Shown here: positions 57,429 to 64,000 of the stretch, one piece after another
How the letters are laid out: every line of letters begins with the position of its first letter
Position numbering within the stretch: the stretch's first letter is position 1
Source of the DNA: Terrisporobacter mayombei
Lineage (GTDB): Bacteria; Bacillota; Clostridia; Peptostreptococcales; Peptostreptococcaceae
Length of the DNA stretch: 64,000 nt
Reading direction: 5' to 3'
NCBI RefSeq assembly: GCF_020748465.1
Contig: NZ_JAHZMP010000001.1
Location: 1,054,001 to 1,118,000, forward strand
Position numbers and translations under genes: made by a program
Notes under the pieces: generated by a model
The model's database searches: none
Told to the model about the DNA's origin: nothing
Seen by the model: the letters and a program-made list of their open reading frames with translations, nothing else

Positions 57429-58349
57429 ATGATAGATTTAGTTTTGCTAGGATGTGGTGGAAATGTTCCCATGCCTAATAGAAATCTTTCCTCTTTATTT
57501 ATTAATTATAAAGGGAAAAAAATTTTAATAGACTGTGGTGAAGGTACTCAGGTATCTATGAAAATGAAAAATTGTGGTTTTAAAGATGTAGATTTAATTT
57601 TAATAACTCATCTCCACGGTGATCATATAATAGGCCTTATTGGCCTTTTATCTACTATGGGCAATAGCGGTAAAACAGAAGACTTAACTATTGTTGGTCC
57701 TAATGGAATTATAGAAACTATGAAGGCTATAAAAGTCATAGTTGAGTATTTACCTTATAAGTTAATAATAATAGAGAATCCAGATAAAAACTTCACCTTA
57801 GAAGATCACCATATTTTTAAAGATTTAGAAATCTCTACACTAGAGCTAGATCACTCCACTGAATGCTTAGGCTATAGCTTGTATTTCAAAAGATTTCCTA
57901 AGTTTAACGCAAAAAATGCAAAATCAAATAATGTTCCTCAACATTTGTGGAGTAGGCTACAAAAATCTAATTCTGTTTTTTATGATGGAAAAATGTATAC
58001 TTCAGATATGGTTTTTGGAGATGATAGAAAAGGTATTAAAATTAGTTTTGTTACTGATACTAGATTCTTGCTTACTATACCTGACTTCATTAAAGATAGT
58101 GATTTATTTGTCTGCGAGGCCATGTATGGAGATGATATGGATATTTCTAAAGCTGTAAAAAACAAACACATGACTTTTACAGAAGCTGCTAACTTAGCAG
58201 CCTTAGGAAAAGTTAAACAACTACTTTTAACACATTTTAGCCCATCTTTAGAAAATCCTCATGAGTACTTGGAAAATGCCACAAGGATTTTTCCAAATAC
58301 TATAGTTGGAGAGGACAGATTATCCTTATCTTTAAATTACGAAGATTAA
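57429..58349 (+). CDS. rnz: Ribonuclease Z
   Basis: MBL-fold endonuclease that matures tRNA 3' ends. The 307 residues from MIDLVLLGCGGNVPMPNRNL have the metal motif H61-L-H63-G-D65-H66 (THLHGDHIIG), the flexible-arm region, and LLTHFSPS. An in-frame extension of 36 codons upstream is AT-rich and non-conserved; AAGGAG six bases before the ATG at 57429 sets the start. Confidence 0.93.
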   Translation: MIDLVLLGCGGNVPMPNRNLSSLFINYKGKKILIDCGEGTQVSMKMKNCGFKDVDLILITHLHGDHIIGLIGLLSTMGNSGKTEDLTIVGPNGIIETMKAIKVIVEYLPYKLIIIENPDKNFTLEDHHIFKDLEISTLELDHSTECLGYSLYFKRFPKFNAKNAKSNNVPQHLWSRLQKSNSVFYDGKMYTSDMVFGDDRKGIKISFVTDTRFLLTIPDFIKDSDLFVCEAMYGDDMDISKAVKNKHMTFTEAANLAALGKVKQLLLTHFSPSLENPHEYLENATRIFPNTIVGEDRLSLSLNYED

Positions 58350-58382
58350 AAATAGTGCTCAATATGATGAGCACTATTTTTA
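58349..58382 (+). terminator. Intrinsic terminator of rnz (bidirectional with the S41 gene)
   Basis: Perfect AAAATAGTGCTC / GAGCACTATTTT stem with an eight-base loop; it overlaps the stop codon of the converging S41 gene. Confidence 0.92.
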
Positions 58383-59552
58383 TTGAATATTTTCCAATTC
58401 TAATACCTTATTTACACAAGGGTCTATTTTACGTATACCATACCTTATAGTATTATTCACTTCTATATCTGGAGTAACTTTTTTCTCTTCGTCACATATA
58501 CCACTTTCTGTTAAATACATTGTAGATGACATTCTAACAATAATACCGCTATTATTTAGTTTAAAAAGCACGGGATCATATACATATCCATCCCCACCTG
58601 TTTGGGATCCTATTATAGTCGCAAATTTCTGTTCTTTACAAAATATAGCAAATGACTCTGCTCCAGAAAATACATCACCGTCTACTAGTAAATATATTTC
58701 CCCTTTAAAAGGCATTTTTGCTTTTCCTTTTACAACTTCTTCATTATATTCAAAATGTGTAAACATATTCGTAGCTTCTTTTGGTGCATTACTTAGCATA
58801 GGTAATTCCTTAATATCATTAAGTTTTGAGTTTCTCGCTTTTGTATAGTTTTTTATAATATTAGAAGAATTTCTAAATAAACGATATCCTCTACATTTAT
58901 AATTCTTATCAGAAATATTAGATACCAAGTCTACCCAGTATTGATCATTCCCTCCCATATTTCCTCTTATATCAATAATAAGGGATTGATAATCTTCTAT
59001 TTCCTTTATATAGGAACTAATTTTTTTCATATCATCGTCAATACTTCCACTTGCTGAGTTCATTTGAGGTATATACATATATCCCACTTTATCTTCAACT
59101 AAATCTTTTAGCTCTATATTTTTACCACTTCCCATTCCATATGCATTACTTTTTTCTTTATCATTATATAAGTGGTTTAAATCTTTATCATTAAAAAAAT
59201 CATACCATCCTAAAGGTTCATAAACATCTTTCAACATATTAAAGTATGAAGCATCAGTAATCACTTCTGTATGCCCATTATGCAATTTTCTCATTATGGA
59301 ATTTAATTCATTTGCAAAATCCTCATCTGATGATGTTTTTTCAATTCTCCTTCTAAAATCCTCTTTATTTGCTAGCCAATCATCTTTATATAGTCTTTTA
59401 TTAACTTCTAAATAAGGATAACCCTCTTTGACTTCATTGTATAATTGTTCAAAATCAGCCACTTTTTCTTCTAAAGTTAAAGTACTAGTATTAGAACATC
59501 CAACTGTAATCAAACATATTAATATAGATATTATTAATATCCTCCACTTCAT
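58380..59552 (-). CDS. S41 family peptidase lipoprotein
   Basis: 390-residue secreted protease-like protein. The signal ends in a lipobox with C19 (ITVGCS). The C-terminal domain has LIIDIRGNMGGNDQYW and DGDVFSGAESFA (predicted catalytic S296), then GSQTGGDGYVYDP, as in C-terminal-processing/tricorn-like S41 peptidases. No PDZ domain is evident, so it resembles the short Clostridia type. It lies 15 bases after an XRE regulator in one operon with a DUF2975 protein. Confidence 0.87.
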   Translation of the reverse strand: MKWRILIISILICLITVGCSNTSTLTLEEKVADFEQLYNEVKEGYPYLEVNKRLYKDDWLANKEDFRRRIEKTSSDEDFANELNSIMRKLHNGHTEVITDASYFNMLKDVYEPLGWYDFFNDKDLNHLYNDKEKSNAYGMGSGKNIELKDLVEDKVGYMYIPQMNSASGSIDDDMKKISSYIKEIEDYQSLIIDIRGNMGGNDQYWVDLVSNISDKNYKCRGYRLFRNSSNIIKNYTKARNSKLNDIKELPMLSNAPKEATNMFTHFEYNEEVVKGKAKMPFKGEIYLLVDGDVFSGAESFAIFCKEQKFATIIGSQTGGDGYVYDPVLFKLNNSGIIVRMSSTMYLTESGICDEEKKVTPDIEVNNTIRYGIRKIDPCVNKVLELENIQ

Positions 59553-59567
59553 AAATTTTCCCCCTAG

Positions 59568-59783
59568 TTATACTTCCTCGCCTTCTATATACTCAAGTAT
59601 ATCCCCTGGCTGACAATCTAAAACTTTGCATATCTCATTTAGAGTTGTAAACCTAACAGCCTTAGCTCTGTTATTTTTCAATATAGATAAATTGGCATTA
59701 GTAATATCTATTTTTTCTGCTAAATCTTTCAGTGACATTTTCCTTTTTGCCATCATCACGTCTAAGTTAACTATAATAGTCAT
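59568..59783 (-). CDS. XRE/YozG-type helix-turn-helix regulator
   Basis: 71-residue Cro/CI-type DNA-binding protein: KMSLKDLAEKIDITNANLSI, then LNEICKVLDCQPGDILEYIE. This short form regularly follows DUF2975 membrane proteins in Firmicutes. It probably controls its own operon, with the upstream membrane protein as partner; that is inference. The ATG at 59783 has AGGAG six bases upstream, and lies nine bases after the DUF2975 stop. Confidence 0.9.
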   Translation of the reverse strand: MTIIVNLDVMMAKRKMSLKDLAEKIDITNANLSILKNNRAKAVRFTTLNEICKVLDCQPGDILEYIEGEEV

Positions 59784-59792
59784 AATAATCTC

Positions 59793-60275
59793 CTATACAG
59801 TAAATTCATTTTCCTCTTTTATTGTGATAGCTTGATCAAAAGCATCAGCAATTACAAAGCATAAAAGGCCTGCTATAAAATATATAGCCATACCCGGCGT
59901 TATAAAAACACCTGGAGCTAAGTCCAAAAATCTAAGACCACTCACTCCATCTATTATTGTAAGAATATAGTCTAATATTAAATTTGCAAGTAATAAATAG
60001 CCTATATTTTTAAATTTTTTTACATTTGATTTTACAAATATATTTACTCTTGAAGTACTTACTATATCCAATAAAAAAACGATCATTATTAAATAAGTTA
60101 ATCCAATAATAAATACTCCAATATAAAATACTAATGTACCTGTGTCCTTACTATTATTAAAAATAAATGGAATTCCCATAAATACTGCCATTATCAATAT
60201 TAAACCCAATGCGAAGAATAACATTATTAATGAAGAACTTAATATACTTTTTGTTTTTGTTGTATTTTTTAACAT
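59793..60275 (-). CDS. DUF2975 membrane protein
   Basis: 160 residues with four membrane helices and a conserved SGLRFLDLAPGVFITPGMAI segment. Function unknown. Pairing with a small XRE regulator is characteristic. The ATG at 60275 is preferred over an in-frame GTG nine bases upstream, as AGGGGGAG is eight bases before it. First gene of the operon. Confidence 0.85.
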   Translation of the reverse strand: MLKNTTKTKSILSSSLIMLFFALGLILIMAVFMGIPFIFNNSKDTGTLVFYIGVFIIGLTYLIMIVFLLDIVSTSRVNIFVKSNVKKFKNIGYLLLANLILDYILTIIDGVSGLRFLDLAPGVFITPGMAIYFIAGLLCFVIADAFDQAITIKEENEFTV

Positions 60276-60308
60276 AATACACACTCCCCCTTTTGTTTTT
60301 ATAATATA

Positions 60309-60337
60309 ATGATAGCAGTTATAATATCGTTTTTCAA
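60309..60337 (-). promoter_or_regulatory. Predicted sigma-A promoter of the DUF2975-XRE-S41 operon
   Basis: Minus strand TTGAAA (60337-60332), 17 bases, TATCAT (60314-60309). Confidence 0.6.
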
Positions 60338-60404
60338 TAAATTAATATTGTATTTTAATATATTTTTATCATAAAAGATTAATATATCAAACTTTTGGTC
60401 ACAC

Positions 60405-60440
60405 AAAAATAGAGGTAGACTAATCTACCTCTATTTTTAT
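60405..60440 (-). terminator. Intrinsic terminator of potD
   Basis: Perfect 15-bp stem AAAAATAGAGGTAGA / TCTACCTCTATTTTT with a four-base loop, overlapping the potD stop. Confidence 0.93.
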
Positions 60441-61501
60441 TGTTCATCTGATTTTATTGCAATCCACGCTTTATCATACATTTTTTTAACATCCAGTGGG
60501 AAATCTTTGTAAATTTCGCATCTATTCATTATTTCTGTAGGCATATATGCATTCGGATTATTTTTTACACTTTCTGGTTGTTCTTCTCTTGCTTCTTTAT
60601 TAGGAGTCGTATATCCTATTTCATCAGCTATCCTAAAGGCACTTTTCTTATCACTTACAAAGTTTATAAACTTTTCAGCACCTTCCACATTTTTAGCATT
60701 TTTAGGTATACATAAACTATCAATCCAGAAGTTTGCCCCTTCTTCAGGCACTACATAAACTAGATTAGGATATTCATCCTGTAAGTTTAATCCTTCTCCA
60801 GACCATATCATGTTTATATCTGTCTCTCCTGCTGGAATCATTGTCGTTCCGTTATCTACACCATATAACGGTTTAACCAATTTTCTTTGTTCTAATAGTA
60901 ATTCTTTTGCTTCTTCTATTTCCTTTGGATTAGTTGAATTTAAAGAATACCCTAATTTCTTTAATGCTACACCTATTGTGTCTCTATATGTATCAAACAT
61001 AAATATTTTGTCTTTATATTTTTCATTCCATAATATGTCCCAACTTTTTACTTCTTCTTTTATTACATCTTTATTATAAATAAGTCCTACTGTTCCGAAC
61101 ATATAAGGTACTGAGTATTTGTTACCTGGATCTATTTCTAAATCTAAGTATTCTTTGTCCATTTGAGATATATTGGGTATATTATCCTTGTTTATTTTCT
61201 GTATAAGCTTTTGGTCTATCATTCTTGGCATTAAAGCATCTGACACTAAAATAACATCGTATTTTCCCGCTCCACTTTTAACCTTTGAATACATAGCTTC
61301 CATATCATCAAAAGTTTCAATATTAACTCTTATATCATATTTTCTCTCAAATTCTTTTACTGTTTCATCATCTATGTTTTCACCATAGTTAAAAAAGTTT
61401 ATTTCTTCAGGATAATTATCCTTTTTGCTACAACCTGTAAATAATATGCTTCCCGTTGTTAAGCATATTATTAAGGTTAATATTTTAGCTATTTTTTTCA
61501 T
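60437..61501 (-). CDS. potD: PotD-like spermidine/putrescine-binding lipoprotein (orphan)
   Basis: Extracytoplasmic binding protein of a polyamine ABC importer. The 354 residues have a signal with lipobox C24 (ILFTGCSKKD), then INFFNYGENIDDETVKEFER, GKYDVILVSDALMPRMI and VPYMFGTVGLIYNKDVI, as in PotD. Aligned acidic/aromatic pocket residues suit spermidine or putrescine. No potA, potB or potC is adjacent, so it is an orphan in this window. The ATG at 61501 follows GAAAGGAAAG. Confidence 0.9.
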   Translation of the reverse strand: MKKIAKILTLIICLTTGSILFTGCSKKDNYPEEINFFNYGENIDDETVKEFERKYDIRVNIETFDDMEAMYSKVKSGAGKYDVILVSDALMPRMIDQKLIQKINKDNIPNISQMDKEYLDLEIDPGNKYSVPYMFGTVGLIYNKDVIKEEVKSWDILWNEKYKDKIFMFDTYRDTIGVALKKLGYSLNSTNPKEIEEAKELLLEQRKLVKPLYGVDNGTTMIPAGETDINMIWSGEGLNLQDEYPNLVYVVPEEGANFWIDSLCIPKNAKNVEGAEKFINFVSDKKSAFRIADEIGYTTPNKEAREEQPESVKNNPNAYMPTEIMNRCEIYKDFPLDVKKMYDKAWIAIKSDEQ

Positions 61502-62009
61502 ATTTGACTTTCCTTTCATATTCTATTTTTAAGTTTATTTATGAGTTATAATACCATATTAAATATAACTTATTATAATTATATTTTAAACAATGAAGTA
61601 ATAACACAAATTCTAATTTTCTTTTATTATAAATTTATAATAGTCCAACCTTATAATCTTCTTTAATTCTATTAAAGAAAACTACTTTATAACCAGAATT
61701 TAATTATTTTAATCCATATTAAAGTTATTATCTTCTGCCTTGAATGTGGTGAATTTATCTATTGAATTAATATTTTTTCACAATTTATATTTCAAGTTAA
61801 AGTACCATTTTACAGTATAGCATATTTTATATAATAATTAAATTTTAACCATTATAATAATCTTTCTAAGAATAATTATAGGCAATATTTTAAATAAAAT
61901 AATAAAAAAAGCCATCATAAATGACTTTTTTAGTCAATTAGTAATAGCTTATTTTTATATACTTCTGAAATTTATTTCTTATAAGTTGTATTTCATTATA
62001 TTAAAACTA
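61502..62009 (-). other. Long intergenic region between yhbY and potD
   Basis: About 500 very AT-rich bases. Apart from the yhbY terminator (61906-61930) and a 9-bp dyad TTCTTTAAT / ATTAAAGAA at 61659-61679, no ORF, RNA signature or clear promoter was seen. The potD promoter should lie in the left part. Confidence 0.5.
61906..61932 (-). terminator. Probable terminator of obgE-yhbY
   Basis: AAGTCAT / ATGGCTT stem (one G-U pair) followed by seven T on the minus strand, about 80 bases after yhbY. Confidence 0.7.
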
Positions 62010-62381
62010 CTATCTTCTTTGAGATCTTTTAGTTGGTTTTCCTTTTTTAGTCATACCTTCTTCTGCTACTTTTTTAACTGAAGCTTTTTGACCTGGGAAT
62101 AATATTTTTGGTTCTTCTACATTTTTTCTGTATAATGTAAATTTAAAACCTATAGCTTGAACAAATTCAGCTCTTAATGCTTTACATATAGCATTAGCTG
62201 CTTCTTTCGTATCTATACCAGCAGTTTCTAATATAGTTACTTTAACTAATTCTTTTGAGTCTAGCATTACATCTAATTGTTCTAAGAAACCTTCAGTTAC
62301 ACCGTCTTTTCCTATTTGAGTTATAGGCTTAAGACTATTTGCTAAAGATCTTAAATACGCTCTTTGTCTTCCGTTTAACAT
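62010..62381 (-). CDS. yhbY: YhbY-type RNA-binding protein (CRM domain)
   Basis: Ribosome-assembly factor of the CRS1/YhbY family that binds the pre-50S subunit. The 123 residues have the CRM core RAYLRSLANSLKPITQIGKD and a GxxG-like loop, then a Lys/Arg-rich tail (TKKGKPTKRSQRR) longer than in Escherichia coli YhbY. It follows obgE by 25 bases, the usual Clostridia order. Confidence 0.94.
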   Translation of the reverse strand: MLNGRQRAYLRSLANSLKPITQIGKDGVTEGFLEQLDVMLDSKELVKVTILETAGIDTKEAANAICKALRAEFVQAIGFKFTLYRKNVEEPKILFPGQKASVKKVAEEGMTKKGKPTKRSQRR

Positions 62382-62406
62382 ATTGTCACCTCTTTTATAT
62401 TAAATT

Positions 62407-63684
62407 TTAATCATAGAATTCAAATTCTATTTCGTATATCTTAACTGTATCTCCATCTTCAATACCCATTTCTCTAAGTTTGTCAAATACACCTTGACTT
62501 TCCATAGATTTTTGGAAGAATTGAATAGATTCCATATCTTCAAAGTTAACAGAGTACATAATTCTTCTAAGTGCTTTACCTGTAACAACATATACTCCAT
62601 TTTCTATTTCTACTTGTAGACCTTCTTCTTCTTCAGAATCTAATTCAGGAACATACAGTTCTTCCTCAGATACAAGTTCTATATCTTCAGCATCTTTTAA
62701 TACTTGAGAAACATAAGTTATTACATCATCTATACCTTCTCTTGTTGCTGCAGACATTTTGAATACTTTATATCCTCTTTCTTCTAAAGTTGTCTTAAAC
62801 TCTTCATAAACTGATTCATCTTCAAGTATATCTATTTTATTAGCTACTACAACTTGAGATCTTGTAGCTAGTTTTTCATTGTATAATTTAAGTTCACCAT
62901 TTATACTATCAAAGTCTTCTAAAGCATTTCTACCTTCTAGCCCTGAAATATCAACTATATGTATTAATACTTTAGTTCTTTCAACGTGTCTTAAGAAATC
63001 ATGTCCAAGACCAACACCTTCAGCTGCACCTTCTATAAGCCCTGGTATGTCAGCTAAAACAAAACTATCTCCAAATTTTGTTTGTACCACACCAAGATTT
63101 GGTGTTAAAGTTGTGAAGTGATAGTTTGCTATCTTTGGTTTAGCTGCAGTAACAACTGATAAGAATGTAGATTTACCTACGTTAGGAAATCCTAATAGTC
63201 CCACATCAGCTATCATTTTAAGCTCTAATATAACCCATTTTTCTTCACCATCAGTTCCTGATTTTGCAAAGTTCGGAGCTTGTCTTACTGCGTTTGCAAA
63301 ATTGTGGTTTCCTTTTCCGCCTCTACCACCTCTTGCAACAACAGCTCTATCTCCTTCTTCTTTTAAGTCTGCTATTATTTTATTTGTAGCTTCATCTCTG
63401 ATTATTGTTCCAGCTGGTACCTTTAGCACTAAATCTTCACCATTTTTACCAGCTTGTCTTTTTTTACTTCCATCTCCACCTGTAGTGGCTACATATTTTC
63501 TTTGGTATTTAAAGTCCATTAGTGTTCTTAAGTCGTTATCAACTTCAAATATAACACTAGCGCCTCTTCCTCCGTCTCCACCATCTGGCCCACCTGCAGG
63601 AACATATTTTTCTCTTCTAAATGATACTGCACCGTTTCCACCATTTCCAGCTTTGACAAATATCCTTGCCTTATCTATAAACAA
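62407..63684 (-). CDS. obgE: GTPase Obg
   Basis: Ribosome-assembly and stress GTPase. The 425 residues have the glycine-rich Obg fold (1-158, KAGNGGNGAVSFRREKYVP), the G domain with GFPNVGKST at 165-173 and DIPGLIEGA, and a C-terminal OCT domain (about 345-425). The TTG at 63684 gives MFIDKARIF, matching the family start, and has GGAGGTG six bases upstream; the in-frame GTG nine bases earlier is inside that site. It follows rpmA, as usual. Confidence 0.97.
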   Translation of the reverse strand: MFIDKARIFVKAGNGGNGAVSFRREKYVPAGGPDGGDGGRGASVIFEVDNDLRTLMDFKYQRKYVATTGGDGSKKRQAGKNGEDLVLKVPAGTIIRDEATNKIIADLKEEGDRAVVARGGRGGKGNHNFANAVRQAPNFAKSGTDGEEKWVILELKMIADVGLLGFPNVGKSTFLSVVTAAKPKIANYHFTTLTPNLGVVQTKFGDSFVLADIPGLIEGAAEGVGLGHDFLRHVERTKVLIHIVDISGLEGRNALEDFDSINGELKLYNEKLATRSQVVVANKIDILEDESVYEEFKTTLEERGYKVFKMSAATREGIDDVITYVSQVLKDAEDIELVSEEELYVPELDSEEEEGLQVEIENGVYVVTGKALRRIMYSVNFEDMESIQFFQKSMESQGVFDKLREMGIEDGDTVKIYEIEFEFYD

Positions 63685-63743
63685 AAGTGGCACCTCCTAT
63701 TGGAATTTGCATTTTATTCAAATTCTCATTATTTAAAAAGAAA

Positions 63744-63763
63744 AGGAGTGTAAATACACTCCT
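63744..63763 (-). terminator. Stem-loop after rpmA
   Basis: GGAGTGTA / TACACTCC-type stem followed by TTTTCTTTTT on the minus strand: an intrinsic terminator or attenuator between rpmA and obgE. Confidence 0.8.
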
Positions 63764-63772
63764 CTCCCTTTA

Positions 63773-64000
63773 TTATTCAGCAACTTGTACTGGATATATA
63801 CTTACTTTTTTTCTTTTTTTGTCTTTTCTTTCGAATTTAACAGTACCGTCTATTAATGCGAATAAAGTGTCATCTCCACCTTTACCTACATTAGTTCCTG
63901 GATGTATTTTAGTACCTCTTTGTCTTACTATTATACTACCAGCAGTAACTATTTGTCCGTCATATCTTTTAACACCTAATCTTTTAGCTATAGAATCTCT
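63773..64000 (-). CDS. rpmA: 50S ribosomal protein L27 (5' end outside window)
   Basis: The last 75 residues of L27: [16 protein letters not shown], then [20 protein letters not shown] and [16 protein letters not shown]. The start, with the N-terminal part that is cleaved in Firmicutes, lies beyond the right edge. It precedes obgE, the conserved rplU-rpmA-obgE order. Confidence 0.97.
   Translation of the reverse strand, partial: RDSIAKRLGVKRYDGQIVTAGSIIVRQRGTKIHPGTNVGKGGDDTLFALIDGTVKFERKDKKRKKVSIYPVQVAE

Noticed and set aside
1..64000. CRISPR arrays, insertion sequences, prophage, restriction or other defence systems
   Set aside because: No regularly spaced repeats, transposase, integrase, capsid or nuclease-module genes were seen on either strand.

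Overview
The window is chromosomal DNA from a low-GC, spore-forming anaerobe of the Clostridia. Gene content and order fit the Peptostreptococcaceae (relatives of Clostridioides difficile); this is inferred from gene order and protein likeness, not from a database search. Sporulation genes (yqfC, yqfD, spoIIP, gpr), the heat-shock cluster with a perfect CIRCE operator, a leuS T-box and strong Shine-Dalgarno sites with frequent TTG starts all point to the Firmicutes. No tRNA, rRNA, IS element, prophage or CRISPR array was seen. Most genes lie on the minus strand.

Layout. 1-31000 (read right to left) is the conserved Firmicutes block comEC-holA / rpsT / gpr-spoIIP-(64 aa ORF)-lepA / hemW / hrcA-grpE-dnaK-dnaJ-prmA-rsmE-mtaB-HIT / rpsU-yqeY / yqfC-yqfD-phoH-ybeY-dgkA-era-mgtE-yqzL-recO / UBA-DUF4342 / glyQ. 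One operon interrupts it: between lepA and hemW (about 19950-23490) sits a poly-gamma-glutamate capsule set, capB-capC-(44 aa CapE-like peptide)-capD. It has no capA, and capB appears to start at an ATT codon. 31000-35500 is an accessory patch holding two decayed loci (the C-terminal stub of a PLP aminotransferase and an internally deleted response regulator/histidine kinase chimera), an Eis-like GNAT, a DUF2156 protein and a stand-alone ComEC-type metallo-hydrolase lipoprotein.

35500-41500 holds tcdA and a five-gene polyamine/SAM operon, speA-speD-speE-speB-metK. It would make spermidine from arginine and methionine: decarboxylase, SAM decarboxylase, aminopropyltransferase, agmatinase and SAM synthetase. 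41800-49800 holds a cell-wall 3D-domain protein, a rhodanese, ung, a NusG-II protein divergent from the flavin transferase apbE across a 12-bp dyad, comEA, a D,D-carboxypeptidase, a solitary argH and a Cof-type phosphatase. 49900-58400 holds an Na+/H+ antiporter, ridA, leuS with its T-box, rsfS-yqeK-nadD, and divergently recX, a 25-codon ORF and rnz. 58400-64000 holds a DUF2975/XRE/S41-lipoprotein operon, an orphan potD, yhbY, obgE and the 3' part of rpmA.

The best leads are the capA-less capsule operon with its ATT start and unlisted 44-aa peptide, the physical separation of the ComEC channel from a ComEC-type nuclease domain, the fused two-component pseudogene, and several unexplained dyads in leaders and intergenic DNA. 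Most genes are ordinary housekeeping genes.
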